From Negativicutes bacterium (GTDB lineage: Bacteria > Bacillota_C > Negativicutes > Sporomusales_B > JARLHX01), in the NCBI GenBank assembly GCA_031292035.1, contig JARLHX010000196.1, positions 1-30,443 on the forward strand: 30,443 nucleotides of DNA. The letters run 5' to 3'. Of the stretch, positions 21,427 to 30,112 are shown piece by piece. The notes beneath the pieces are model-generated. The model was not told where the DNA came from. It saw nothing but the letters and a program-made list of their open reading frames with translations, and searched no databases. The stretch's first letter is position 1, and the number at the start of each line of letters is the position of its first letter. Both the position numbers and the translations under genes were made by a program.

Positions 21427-22464
21427 TTAAATTGCAGTAAATGTCAATATCGACAGCAAGATGGACGTGACGGTCATTGCGATAAGCGGTCTCAGCGCCT
21501 TTGCCCGCAGGTCACGAAGGCTCACATTCAGTCCCAGTCCAACCATTGCCATCGTTAATACAAGGGTTGTGGTTTCTGCAATGGCATCGGTGACGTTTGG
21601 GGAAAGAAGGATATATGTTCCTAGGATATAACTTCCCAATAGGCTCATGATAATAAACCCAATCAGAAACCACGGGAAATCAATGGGGGTATTTGCCTGG
21701 TTTTCTCCTGTCCGCTTCATCCAGAACATCAGGATAAAACTGAGCGGAACAAGCAAAAAGACCCGGCCCAACTTTGCCAGTAAGCCGATCGCCAAGGCGT
21801 CTTGCCCGGCCGGCGCAGCGGCTAAGGCGACATGAGCAATCTCGTGGAGGCTGATGCCTGACCAAACGCCATATTGGAGACTTGTCAAATGGACTATCGG
21901 CCTTAATATTGTATAGCCAACGGCAAAGACTGTGCCGACCAAGGCGATAATCCCCACGCCGATGGCTGTATCTTCTTCCTTTGTATTTAGGATCGATGAA
22001 ACAGCGGCGATGGCGGCCGCTCCGCAGACTCCTGTGCCAATCCCCAGCAAAAGGGACAAAGATAGGTCGGCTCTGAGCATTTTTGCTAACAAAAGTGTTG
22101 TCAAAATGGAAAACAGGATGGTTCCTGCATCATAAACAAGTAAAGTTAACCCTTGATGAAAGATGACATCCATGTTTAACTTGAGGCCGAACAAAATAAT
22201 CGCTACGCGCAATAATTTTTTTGCCGAAAATTGTATCCCGGAACGAAGTTGCTCCGGATAACCCCAGATTTGCCGATATACAACCGCAATCAGGATGGCA
22301 CAGGCCAGTTGCCCCAATTGATCAAAGCCAGGCACTTTTGCTAAGACATGACCCATAAGGGCGATAATCAGTGTAAAGGCGATCCCTGACACCTTTGCCC
22401 CAAGCGGTGATTCAAAAATTGTGGCCTGCGTTATTGTTAGCATATTTTTGACTTGCGTTGTCAT
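21427..22464 (-). CDS. YeiH-family putative anion (sulfate/sulfite) exporter
   Basis: A 345-residue inner-membrane protein with about ten hydrophobic segments, of the YeiH/UPF0324 family. Recognisable stretches are KKLLRVAIILFGLKLN, GIGTGVCGAAAIAAVSS and GVWSGISLHEIAHVALA. The family is annotated as a putative sulfate exporter. The start is ATG at 22464-22462, eight bases after GGAGG; a longer reading would run through the AT-rich promoter region. It is divergent from a LysR regulator, the usual arrangement for yeiH with its controller. Together with the SauS-like dehydrogenase 2.5 kb away it keeps a sulfonate pathway in play, but the two are in different transcription units. Confidence 0.87.
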   Translation of the reverse strand: MTTQVKNMLTITQATIFESPLGAKVSGIAFTLIIALMGHVLAKVPGFDQLGQLACAILIAVVYRQIWGYPEQLRSGIQFSAKKLLRVAIILFGLKLNMDVIFHQGLTLLVYDAGTILFSILTTLLLAKMLRADLSLSLLLGIGTGVCGAAAIAAVSSILNTKEEDTAIGVGIIALVGTVFAVGYTILRPIVHLTSLQYGVWSGISLHEIAHVALAAAPAGQDALAIGLLAKLGRVFLLVPLSFILMFWMKRTGENQANTPIDFPWFLIGFIIMSLLGSYILGTYILLSPNVTDAIAETTTLVLTMAMVGLGLNVSLRDLRAKALRPLIAMTVTSILLSILTFTAI

Positions 22465-22504
22465 TTGATCGCCTCCGTTACTTTGTTTTAGCATAAAGCA
22501 CGGA

Positions 22505-22536
22505 TTGTAATAAGTAAAATAAATCATTATAATGAT
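22505..22536 (+). promoter_or_regulatory. lysR promoter with overlapping palindrome
   Basis: On the plus strand TTGTAA (22505-22510), a 17-base spacer and TATAAT (22528-22533). The -10 lies within a perfect 14-base palindrome, ATCATTATAATGAT (22523-22536), a good candidate for the LysR operator. Binding there would repress the regulator and act on the divergent yeiH gene. A second, looser repeat TAATAATA...TATTATTA follows up to about 22561. Confidence 0.65.
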
Positions 22537-22580
22537 AATAATAAGTAATATTATATTATTAATACAGGTGAGGAACGACA

Positions 22581-23471
22581 ATGGATCAAACTTTGCTTGT
22601 TCTAGTGACTGTTGTGGAAAAAAAGAGTTTTACCCGGGCGGCAGAAGAATTATGTATGACCCAGCCTGCAGTCAGTCAGTATATCCAAACCCTGGAACGT
22701 ACTGTTGGCACCAAACTGTTAGAACGCAGCAACAAGTACGTCCGCCTGAACAAGGCAGGTGAAATTGTTTATCACCATGCCAAGGAGATCTTGGGGTTAC
22801 ACACCCGCATGCAGTGTTTGGTTGATGATTTATTGCACACGGCGCACGGGGTTTTGTCGGTGGGCGCCAGCTATACCTTTGGCGAGTATGTGCTGCCGCA
22901 TATCATTGCCGCTTTGCATAAACGTTTCCCTTTAGTCAAGCCTGCGATTACCATCGGCAATACCCGCGATATCGCCGAATTGGTGATAAGTCACAATATA
23001 GATGTTGGGATCATTGAGGGTGAATTTAAACACGACAATTTAACCATCGAACCCTTTGCCGAAGACCGAATGCATGTGGTCTGTTCGCCCTCCCATCGAT
23101 TGACCAAGCAAAATAGTGTGTCGATGTTGGAGCTGAGCAAAGAAACTTGGATTATCCGGGAAGTCGGGTCGGGAACCAGAGAGGCCACGGAAAAACTGTT
23201 TGCCGGCCTCCAATTTCGGCCAAATGAAATCATGGAATTTGGCAGCACACAAATTATAAAAGAATCGGTAGAGGCCGGCTTAGGGATCAGTCTATTGTCG
23301 CATTGGGCCATTCGAAAGGAAGTGTCGATTGGCAATATGAAAATACTTGATAGCGGTGGTGGACCGATACTGCGCAATTTTTCCCTCGTGACGCCCGTTA
23401 CCCCTTTCCACACAAAAGCCACCGAAGTTCTCCTTGATATATTGCGCAGCAACGAAGGCTTTCCAGTTTAA
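22581..23471 (+). CDS. LysR-family transcriptional regulator
   Basis: A 296-residue regulator with an N-terminal helix-turn-helix (SFTRAAEELCMTQPAVSQYI, about 17-36) and a two-lobed effector domain beginning VLSVGASYTFGEYVLP. The GSGTREATEKLF and EAGLGISLLSHWAI stretches are typical of the CysB/CbbR-like branch. It is divergent from the YeiH-type exporter and shares a 116-base AT-rich intergenic region with a strong palindrome, so it most likely controls yeiH and itself. AGGTGAGG precedes ATG. The effector is unknown; a small anion is plausible. Confidence 0.93.
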   Translation: MDQTLLVLVTVVEKKSFTRAAEELCMTQPAVSQYIQTLERTVGTKLLERSNKYVRLNKAGEIVYHHAKEILGLHTRMQCLVDDLLHTAHGVLSVGASYTFGEYVLPHIIAALHKRFPLVKPAITIGNTRDIAELVISHNIDVGIIEGEFKHDNLTIEPFAEDRMHVVCSPSHRLTKQNSVSMLELSKETWIIREVGSGTREATEKLFAGLQFRPNEIMEFGSTQIIKESVEAGLGISLLSHWAIRKEVSIGNMKILDSGGGPILRNFSLVTPVTPFHTKATEVLLDILRSNEGFPV

Positions 23472-23517
23472 ACACGGCAAAGCATAATTTCACTCTGGAA
23501 GCCCATCTTGATAACCA

Positions 23518-23548
23518 AAAGACGCACAACTCATTGTTGTGCGTCTTT
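23518..23548. terminator. Bidirectional terminator
   Basis: A perfect 13-base stem, AAAGACGCACAAC with GTTGTGCGTCTTT (23518-23530 and 23536-23548), and a five-base loop between the converging lysR and MFS genes. The T-runs are short on both sides. Confidence 0.88.
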
Positions 23549-23597
23549 CATATTCCGGGCGACTGATTGCTGTTCCCGCTAGCAGGCCGTCCGGCGA

Positions 23598-24905
23598 CTA
23601 TTTGCGGTCGTTGATATTGCTACCCATACCGAGAGGTACGGTAAGCCACATCAGTAAGGATCCGAATACAGCGGTAATGCCAATCACGTATATCCCCGCT
23701 ACAGGATTGTGGAAGTATTGTTCTGCCCATACCCTGAAATTTGGGGCAAGAAACCCGCCCAGATTACCAATCGAATTGATAAACGCAATCCCGCTGGCGG
23801 CTGTCACGCCTGTCAGGATTCGCGAAGGCATCGTCCAAAAAATCGGCATACAGCCGAACAAGCACACAACTGCTACGCAAAGTGCCAGAATGGCGAAAAA
23901 CGGATTTGCTGTATTCGATAACATGAAAAATACCCCGCAGCCACCGAAAAGCAGCGCTGCGAGACTGCCCTTTTTCCCTGTCCTGTCGGAATAAATCGGA
24001 ATGAGAATTAGCGCGACGATGGCGCAAGCGTAAGGGATGGCACTGACCAGGCCGACCTCGGTTCCCACCTTTTTCCCCAGGAGTCCGGCAACCTGGGTCG
24101 GCAGATAGAATGTAATGCCATATGAGGCCATTTGCAGGGTGATATAGGTGAAGCATAAGTAAAGAACCCTTAGATCAATGAGCGCTCGCCAGGGGCTGGT
24201 ATAGGTCAGATTCTTGCAAGCATTTTCCGCTTCCAATTCATTCCGCAGCGCCTGTTTTTCTTCCTGGGTCATCCACTTGGCATCTTCAGGCTTGTCCACC
24301 AGATACCACAGTGCGTATACGCCGACAACCGAGGCCAAGAGTCCTTCGATAAGAAACATCCATTGCCAGCCATGCAAGCCCATAAGCCCATTCATATCCA
24401 AAAGGAATCCTGACAGTGGTGCACCGAGGGTTACCGATACCGGCATCCCCAATAAAAACAAGCCCATGATGGTGGTACGCTTACGAATGGTAAACCAACA
24501 GCTGATATAATAAATGATTCCAGGGGCAAAACCGGCTTCGGCAATTCCCAGCAAAATACGCAGGACATAAAACATCGTTTCATCAGTCACGAATGCAAAT
24601 CCAGCGGCTACAATGCCCCAGGTAACCATGATCCTGGACAGCCAGCGCCTCGCCCCGACATGGTGCATAATGACATTGCTCGGCACTTCGAAAACCGCAT
24701 AGCCAATAAAAAACAGGCCAACACCTAAGGCAAAAACTGCATCACTGAAGCCAACATCAATCTGCAGAGCCTGTTTAGCAAAACCGATATTGATGCGGTC
24801 TAAGTATGCAAAAATAAACATAAGCAAAAGAAACGGGATGATTTTTTTTGTGGCTTTTTGCATAGCCTGATCGACTACCGCTGTCTTTTTTGATTCCATT
24901 GTCAT
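23598..24905 (-). CDS. MFS transporter, anion:cation symporter type
   Basis: A 435-residue inner-membrane permease with about 12 hydrophobic segments. FAYLDRINIGFA after helix 1, GIAEAGFAPGIIYYISCWF in helix 4 and the long central loop with KPEDAKWMTQEEK are typical of the ACS family, which carries organic anions (tartrate, phthalate, hexuronates, sulfoacetate). The start is ATG at 24905-24903 after AAGGAG; an upstream extension reads through the intergenic hairpin and lacks a ribosome binding site. It is the last gene of the right-hand catabolic cluster, 123 bases after the aldehyde dehydrogenase, and probably imports the substrate of that pathway. Confidence 0.9.
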   Translation of the reverse strand: MTMESKKTAVVDQAMQKATKKIIPFLLLMFIFAYLDRINIGFAKQALQIDVGFSDAVFALGVGLFFIGYAVFEVPSNVIMHHVGARRWLSRIMVTWGIVAAGFAFVTDETMFYVLRILLGIAEAGFAPGIIYYISCWFTIRKRTTIMGLFLLGMPVSVTLGAPLSGFLLDMNGLMGLHGWQWMFLIEGLLASVVGVYALWYLVDKPEDAKWMTQEEKQALRNELEAENACKNLTYTSPWRALIDLRVLYLCFTYITLQMASYGITFYLPTQVAGLLGKKVGTEVGLVSAIPYACAIVALILIPIYSDRTGKKGSLAALLFGGCGVFFMLSNTANPFFAILALCVAVVCLFGCMPIFWTMPSRILTGVTAASGIAFINSIGNLGGFLAPNFRVWAEQYFHNPVAGIYVIGITAVFGSLLMWLTVPLGMGSNINDRK

Positions 24906-24961
24906 TTCAGCTCCTTTTCTATTTTGAGCCAACGCCAGTGGTAACAAAAGAACGAAAGTGT

Positions 24962-25005
24962 TTCGGGGATGAACGAGAGGCGGAACCTGCTCATTCATCC
25001 CCGAA
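24962..25005 (-). other. Intergenic hairpin in the right-hand cluster
   Basis: A perfect 12-base stem, TTCGGGGATGAA with TTCATCCCCGAA (24962-24973 and 24994-25005), between the dehydrogenase and MFS genes. No T-tract follows on the minus strand, so it is more likely an mRNA-processing or stabilising hairpin, or a weak attenuator, than a full terminator. Confidence 0.65.
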
Positions 25006-25028
25006 TTTGTTTGCAATAAGACCAGTTC

Positions 25029-26441
25029 TTACTTCTCCATTTCAGGATCGAAAAACTCACCAAATAGTTCTTCATCTGACGGTTTATCTTCCGGAATGGG
25101 TTTTGCAACCCAGGTGGTATTCATGTAGTGCTTAAGATTGACGTTCTCAGAAACGACATTACCGCCCCAAGTGCCGCAACCTAAGCTTGAGGTCATCGGC
25201 ATGCCGTTGTTGAAGGCTCCGGCGTTGGCCTTGGACTGGGGCTGCCGGACCATGATCCGGCTGACCGGCGCTGCCAGGGCCAGCCGATGGATGTGCTCGT
25301 CATCGAAGGAGTAGATGCCGACCGAATGGCCTTTGCCGCCCACATTGTAGATGGCCCGCATCATATCGAGGGCATTCTCAAATTCGCCGCTGTATTTGTA
25401 TACCGCCAGCAGGGTCGTCAGTTTTTCGCCTGAGAATGGATGCTCTTTGCCGATGCCATCGCCATAGACAATAATGAACTTTCGGTCGGCAGGAATGCTG
25501 AAGCCGGCAATTTTAGCCAATTGCTGCGGGGCTATGGCGACTGTGTCCGACAGTCTATGCCCCTCATCATCCCACATGACGGCGCGTAGCTTCGCCTTTT
25601 CGTCCTCGCTGGCCAGATAGCCGCCTTCTTGCACCAGTTGAGCCAACAGTTTGTCAAAGATGCTTTCGGCGATAACGAGATTGCCGTCAGCCGAGCAGCC
25701 TGAGCCGAAATCGGAGGTTTTGCTGAGCATGGTATTACGGGCCGCTTCTTCGATGTTGGCAGAGTCATCGATGATCATGGTGGAGTTTCCGGCGCCAACG
25801 CCGTACGCCGGTGTTCCCGAACTGTATGCCGCCCGCACCATTGCCTGACCGCCGGTGGCCAACACAAGATCAGCTCTGGCCATGAGGGCTTTCGACATAG
25901 GAATATTCACTTTTGTCAGGCATTGAAAAATGTCGGCAGGGGCTCCTTCCCGCTCCAGGGCTTCACGCATCAAGCGCACGGTCTCAAATGAAGTATTCTT
26001 GGCCCGGGGGTGGGGCGAAAAAATCACGACGTCGCGGGCTTTAATGGCGTATATTGCCGACCCGGCCGGTGTAAGGTCAGGGTTGGTGGTAGGAATGATG
26101 GACGCTATCACTCCCACCGGTTTGCCGTATTTTACAATCCCTTTTTCGGGGATTTCTTCGATAATACCAACGCTTTTTTGCCGGAGGGCGTCTCTCAAGA
26201 CCCCTCTGATTTTCATGCGTTTACCCATGCGGCTAACAGGGTCACCCAAGCCGCTTTCGGCGATGCCCATCTCCACCAGACGGGCAAAGGTCTTTTTATT
26301 GGCCACCGCCCATGCTACGGCCTGACACAGGCGGTCCACCCTGGCCTGATCATAGGTCTCGATGATGGCGAGAGCTTTCCGGGCCCGCGCAAAAGCGGCG
26401 TCCAGTTCTTCCTGCTGTTCTTGTTTGAGTTCATCTGCCAT
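25029..26441 (-). CDS. CoA-acylating aldehyde dehydrogenase, SauS-like
   Basis: Oxidises an aldehyde to its acyl-CoA with NAD(P). The 470-residue product lacks the N-terminal extension of non-acylating ALDHs and shows the acylating type's features: IIPTTNPDLTPAG, YSSGTPAYGVGAGN, the catalytic Cys249 in GSGCSADGNLVI, HPFSGEKL and GCGTWGGN near the end. The C-terminal IPEDKPSDEELFG closely resembles sulfoacetaldehyde dehydrogenase SauS as I recall that family, but close relatives act on other short aldehydes. The start is ATG at 26441-26439 after AGGAGG. It follows the TIM-barrel gene by 27 bases. In this cluster it should convert the aldehyde released by the thiamine-diphosphate enzyme into acyl-CoA. 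Confidence 0.88.
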   Translation of the reverse strand: MADELKQEQQEELDAAFARARKALAIIETYDQARVDRLCQAVAWAVANKKTFARLVEMGIAESGLGDPVSRMGKRMKIRGVLRDALRQKSVGIIEEIPEKGIVKYGKPVGVIASIIPTTNPDLTPAGSAIYAIKARDVVIFSPHPRAKNTSFETVRLMREALEREGAPADIFQCLTKVNIPMSKALMARADLVLATGGQAMVRAAYSSGTPAYGVGAGNSTMIIDDSANIEEAARNTMLSKTSDFGSGCSADGNLVIAESIFDKLLAQLVQEGGYLASEDEKAKLRAVMWDDEGHRLSDTVAIAPQQLAKIAGFSIPADRKFIIVYGDGIGKEHPFSGEKLTTLLAVYKYSGEFENALDMMRAIYNVGGKGHSVGIYSFDDEHIHRLALAAPVSRIMVRQPQSKANAGAFNNGMPMTSSLGCGTWGGNVVSENVNLKHYMNTTWVAKPIPEDKPSDEELFGEFFDPEMEK

Positions 26442-26468
26442 GATATTACGCCTCCTCATGTATGTCGT

Positions 26469-27302
26469 TCAACTGGCTATTGTCTGGCTGCGGGGGTGCG
26501 CGTCCAGATAGTCCTTTGCCGCTTGCAGGCAGCGCCACGCATGTTCTGCATACCCAAGCTCCTTGGCGCGCTCAAGATGCGGCAGTTCGATGGAATAGGG
26601 AATTTCGGGAATCCGGTTCAGAATGGAGGCGATATCAATGCCCCCCTCGCCGCAATACAAGCGCGCCTCACGCAGGATACGGGTCATCTCTTCTTTTTCA
26701 GTCGGTATTTCCGCCGGGGCATCGCAAAGATGGGCATAATGGAACCATTCACTAGGCAAGGAACCGAGGTCTTCCACATTGTCCCCCGCGCGATGAAAAT
26801 GATGGGTGTCGATCATAATCCCGGCGTTTTCCCGTTCTACGGCGCGAAGAACGTCGAGAGCTCCCGCGAGGTTGAAAACGCAGGCGATGGGAACATACTC
26901 AAGATCAACGGTCAATCCGAATGACTTGGCCTGGTCGCACAGTTCGGCAAATTTTTCGAGATAGAAAGAGCGATCCGGGGTCCAGATGCTGCTCAAAACA
27001 GCGCGTCCCCCGAGTTCAGCCGCCACTTCCATAGCAGGCAGATACTTTTTGACATCAACGCCGTCATAGATTCGCGCCAGTTCTATGTCGAGAAGCTTCA
27101 GACCTGTCGCGGCAAGCGCATTCTTGGTTTGCCGCAGCAATACATTGTTGTCAGCCAACGCGTAGTTTGGTTCGTTGGGCAGGCCCATATAGATGGGCCG
27201 CAGACTGACGAAGTCATAGCCGGCGCGCGCTGCAATGTATATCAGTTCTGGAGGAGCGCAGCCAAGCACTGTTAGATGGGCTAGAGAAAATTGTCTTGCC
27301 AT
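26469..27302 (-). CDS. TIM-barrel sugar isomerase/dehydratase family protein
   Basis: A 277-residue member of the xylose-isomerase-like TIM-barrel family, which includes sugar (phosphate) isomerases and epimerases, inosose dehydratase IolE and 3-dehydroshikimate dehydratase. Metal ligands expected for the fold are visible: Glu135 in VDLEYVP, Asp165 and following His in MIDTHHFH, His191 in HLCDAP and Glu239 in SIELPH. It lies between the thiamine-diphosphate enzyme (47 bases) and the aldehyde dehydrogenase (27 bases). With a 3-dehydroquinate dehydratase in the same operon a dehydratase or isomerase for a hydroaromatic or keto-sugar acid is attractive, but the sequence does not fix the reaction. 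Confidence 0.82.
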   Translation of the reverse strand: MARQFSLAHLTVLGCAPPELIYIAARAGYDFVSLRPIYMGLPNEPNYALADNNVLLRQTKNALAATGLKLLDIELARIYDGVDVKKYLPAMEVAAELGGRAVLSSIWTPDRSFYLEKFAELCDQAKSFGLTVDLEYVPIACVFNLAGALDVLRAVERENAGIMIDTHHFHRAGDNVEDLGSLPSEWFHYAHLCDAPAEIPTEKEEMTRILREARLYCGEGGIDIASILNRIPEIPYSIELPHLERAKELGYAEHAWRCLQAAKDYLDAHPRSQTIAS

Positions 27303-27349
27303 TCGCTTTTCCTTTCCTCCGTATCATTTTGTTTGCTTTTACGGGATCG

Positions 27350-29116
27350 TTAATTCGTACTTACATGGTGAACTTTTTTGCCGGGCGAGTAGATATCCAT
27401 GATATTCCAATGACCTGCGGTTGGCACCGGGTTATTGAGCATGGTTACATCGAGAACACAAGGTTTGTTGGACTTGATGGCTTTTTCCAGCGCTGGTTTG
27501 AAATCTTCGGCCTTTTCGATTCTGATGCCCTCCACACCGTAAGCCCTGGCAATGGCGGCATAATCAGGAGAATAAGATTCACCGCCCCGTTCGAACACAG
27601 TGCCGAAGGTGGTGTCGAAATGGGCCTTTTCCAGACCGGCGATGGTGCCGAAAGCCCGGTTGTTCATGATGACGAAGATGGCGGGTATTTCGTCGATAGC
27701 CGCAGTCGCCAGCACAGCCGGATTTTGGCCGAAGCCGCCGTCACCGATCAAAGACACGACGACTTTATCCGGGGCAGCGATTTTCGCGCCTAAAGCTGCC
27801 GGCGAACCAAAGCCCATGGTCGCCAAACCACAAGGGGTGATAAATGTGCCTGGTTCGTAGATCGGGAATTGTTGACCCACGCCGTTTTTGTTCCAGCCAA
27901 CATCGGTGGTGATAATGGCGTCACGCGGCAGTACGGCGCGAACATCGGCCAAAATCCGCTGCGGGCTCATCGGGAAGGAGTTGCTTTCCTCCACCGCTTT
28001 GTTGCTGGCTTTAAATTCTTTTTTATAGGCGGCAATTTCTTGTTCCAGGGCCTTATTCTGCCGCCCGCCCGGGTAGAGCTTTTTCGCCGCGCGATTCAAA
28101 GCAGTCAGCGCCTGTTTGATGTCGGCGACGGCGCCGATTTCCACCGGGAAATTGCGGCCAATCTCGCTTGGGTCAATGTCAATATGGATCAATTTGGTCG
28201 GCGGGAAACTGAAGGTATACTCGGGATACCAGGAACTGCAGTCGGCTTCCTTAAAACTGGTCGCCAAGCCCAAAATATAATCCGCCTGTTTGCACTTATC
28301 GTTGATATATTTGGTGCCCCAAAAGCCGGTCATACCCAGTGTCAACGGATGATCGTCCGGCAGGGCCCCCTTACCCATCAGGGAATGGGCGACAGGAATA
28401 CCCATGTGGTCGACAAATTCTTTTAACTCTGTTGCCGCATCAGCGGTAATGATGCCGCCACCGACATATAGGAGGGGATTTTTCGCTTCACCCATGGTTT
28501 TGACGATTTTAGCGGCAACTTCTTCATCGAGAGATGGCTTCTGGATGGTTTTGGCGTTATGCTTCAGCCGCTCAAACAGGGCAACATCGATTTCTTTGGA
28601 GAAAATATCCATCGGTATATCAACCAATACCGGGCCGGGACGGCCGGACTCAGCCAGCGCAAAAGCTTTCTCGATGATTTCCGGCAGCAGTTCCGGCCGA
28701 TCTACCCGCCAGCCCCGCTTGATAAACGGTCGATAGATTTCCCACTGCGCTCCGTCGGCGTGCATATTGACTTCCTGGTGGGGGTGTTTACCGAAGTAAT
28801 GCGCCGGAACGTCCCCGGCGATAACGACCATGGGAATGGAGTCCATGGCTGCGTTGGCCACACCGGTTGCGGCGTTTGTCAGGCCTGGGCCCAGATGACT
28901 CAGCACCACCGACGCCTTCTTGGTCACGCGCGCATAGCCGTCGGCGGCATGGGAGGCAATCTGCTCGTGTCTGACGTTGACAAATTTGATTTTGGCACTC
29001 TTGGACAATGCCGCCAAAAACGCTATATTGGTGTGTCCGCAAAGTCCGAAGATATGTTTTATTCCTCTGTCTTCTAGATATTTCACCAGTTGATTGGCAA
29101 CTACGTCCTTCATCAT
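27350..29116 (-). CDS. Thiamine-diphosphate enzyme, acetolactate-synthase-like
   Basis: A 588-residue enzyme with the three domains of the acetolactate synthase/decarboxylase superfamily. The catalytic Glu51 lies in VRHEQIASHAADGYAR, the middle domain starts near 200, and the ThDP motif runs from GDG (458-460) to Asn485-Asn486. Members decarboxylate 2-oxoacids, ligate aldehydes or hydrolyse cyclic diketones (IolD). It does not carry the landmarks I recall for Xsc (sulfoacetaldehyde acetyltransferase). The start overlaps the dehydrogenase stop by one base (TAATG), and a second ATG follows at once. With an acylating aldehyde dehydrogenase two genes on, production of an aldehyde from a 2-oxoacid or a ring diketone is the best guess. 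Confidence 0.85.
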   Translation of the reverse strand: MMKDVVANQLVKYLEDRGIKHIFGLCGHTNIAFLAALSKSAKIKFVNVRHEQIASHAADGYARVTKKASVVLSHLGPGLTNAATGVANAAMDSIPMVVIAGDVPAHYFGKHPHQEVNMHADGAQWEIYRPFIKRGWRVDRPELLPEIIEKAFALAESGRPGPVLVDIPMDIFSKEIDVALFERLKHNAKTIQKPSLDEEVAAKIVKTMGEAKNPLLYVGGGIITADAATELKEFVDHMGIPVAHSLMGKGALPDDHPLTLGMTGFWGTKYINDKCKQADYILGLATSFKEADCSSWYPEYTFSFPPTKLIHIDIDPSEIGRNFPVEIGAVADIKQALTALNRAAKKLYPGGRQNKALEQEIAAYKKEFKASNKAVEESNSFPMSPQRILADVRAVLPRDAIITTDVGWNKNGVGQQFPIYEPGTFITPCGLATMGFGSPAALGAKIAAPDKVVVSLIGDGGFGQNPAVLATAAIDEIPAIFVIMNNRAFGTIAGLEKAHFDTTFGTVFERGGESYSPDYAAIARAYGVEGIRIEKAEDFKPALEKAIKSNKPCVLDVTMLNNPVPTAGHWNIMDIYSPGKKVHHVSTN

Positions 29117-30108
29117 TAAACCTCCCTAAAATCCATTACTATCTTTGCGAAATTGCCTGATAATGCATCATTGAATGCTTGTTGATAGGCGGTGAAGGGA
29201 ACAATCTTCGACAGGACAGGGTCAACATTAAAGGCAGGATTTTCAAGATACTTGATTGCATCTTCAAAGTCTTTTTTCGTATAGATGATCGTGCCGTAAA
29301 TCGTAATCTCGCTGCGAGTGATCCGCAAGGCCGGATAGCTTATTTCATCTCCGGTTATCCCCAGCGCAACTACCGCTCCGCCCGGCTTTACGATTTGAAA
29401 TGCCTGTTCAACCGATGCTTTTACCCCGGCGGCTTCGACAACTACGTCAAACAGCTCTTCTTTCACTTCCTGGGGATGCAGACTTTTTATGTTTTTTCCA
29501 AAGCTTTTCGCCTTTTCCATTTTGGTGGGATTAATGTCCATCACCGTCAGATCGGCACCCATATGATTTAGCAAGGCAATCGACAGTAGGCCTTCTGTAC
29601 CGCAGCCGATCACTGCCACCGATGTGCCTTTGCTGATGTTAGCATTTTTTAAAGCATGGACATTGACCGCAAAGGGTTCGATTAAGATGGCTCTCTCATC
29701 AGGCAACCCTGCCGGGATGGGCACTACGAACTCGGAATCAATGATAATTTCTTGGGCGAAGAGACCGTTAACCGTTACCCCAAAAGATTTTTTATCCTTG
29801 CAGATATTGGTTTTTCCTTGCTTGCAAAACTCGCACTTGCCGCAATAAGTATTGGGGAAAGATGCCACTTTAGCACCCAATTGATAGGGAGAGTTTTTGC
29901 CTGCCTCTATCACCGTTCCCAGGATCTCATGCCCAGGCGAACAAGGATATTTGGCATAGGGAAGACTGCCTTTATAAACCCTGAGATCTGAGCCGCAAAT
30001 CCCGCCATAAATCAATTTAACTTTTACTTCATGATCCTTAAGTGCCGGTGCTGGATCACTTTCACGCAATTTTAAGTCGCCTGGTTTTTCTAGATACAAT
30101 TCAACCAT
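29116..30108 (-). CDS. Zinc-dependent alcohol dehydrogenase (MDR family)
   Basis: A 330-residue medium-chain dehydrogenase. The catalytic zinc ligands Cys38 (GGICGSD) and His60-Glu61 (PGHE) and the structural zinc cysteines 89, 92, 95 and 103 are present, followed by a Rossmann fold with VIGCGTEGLLSI. The sorbitol/threonine dehydrogenase branch is likely, oxidising a secondary hydroxyl of a polyol or hydroxy acid with NAD(P). The start chosen is ATG at 30108-30106 with GGAAGGTGAAGAA ahead of it, four bases after the aroD stop; upstream in-frame codons overlap aroD. It is translationally linked to both neighbours, so it is part of the same pathway. Confidence 0.9.
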   Translation of the reverse strand: MVELYLEKPGDLKLRESDPAPALKDHEVKVKLIYGGICGSDLRVYKGSLPYAKYPCSPGHEILGTVIEAGKNSPYQLGAKVASFPNTYCGKCEFCKQGKTNICKDKKSFGVTVNGLFAQEIIIDSEFVVPIPAGLPDERAILIEPFAVNVHALKNANISKGTSVAVIGCGTEGLLSIALLNHMGADLTVMDINPTKMEKAKSFGKNIKSLHPQEVKEELFDVVVEAAGVKASVEQAFQIVKPGGAVVALGITGDEISYPALRITRSEITIYGTIIYTKKDFEDAIKYLENPAFNVDPVLSKIVPFTAYQQAFNDALSGNFAKIVMDFREV

Positions 30109-30112
30109 TTCT

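Noticed and set aside
27350..29116. Thiamine-diphosphate enzyme as Xsc (sulfoacetaldehyde acetyltransferase)
   Set aside because: Length and superfamily fit, but the N-terminal and ThDP-motif sequences do not match Xsc as I know it. Only the superfamily is assigned.
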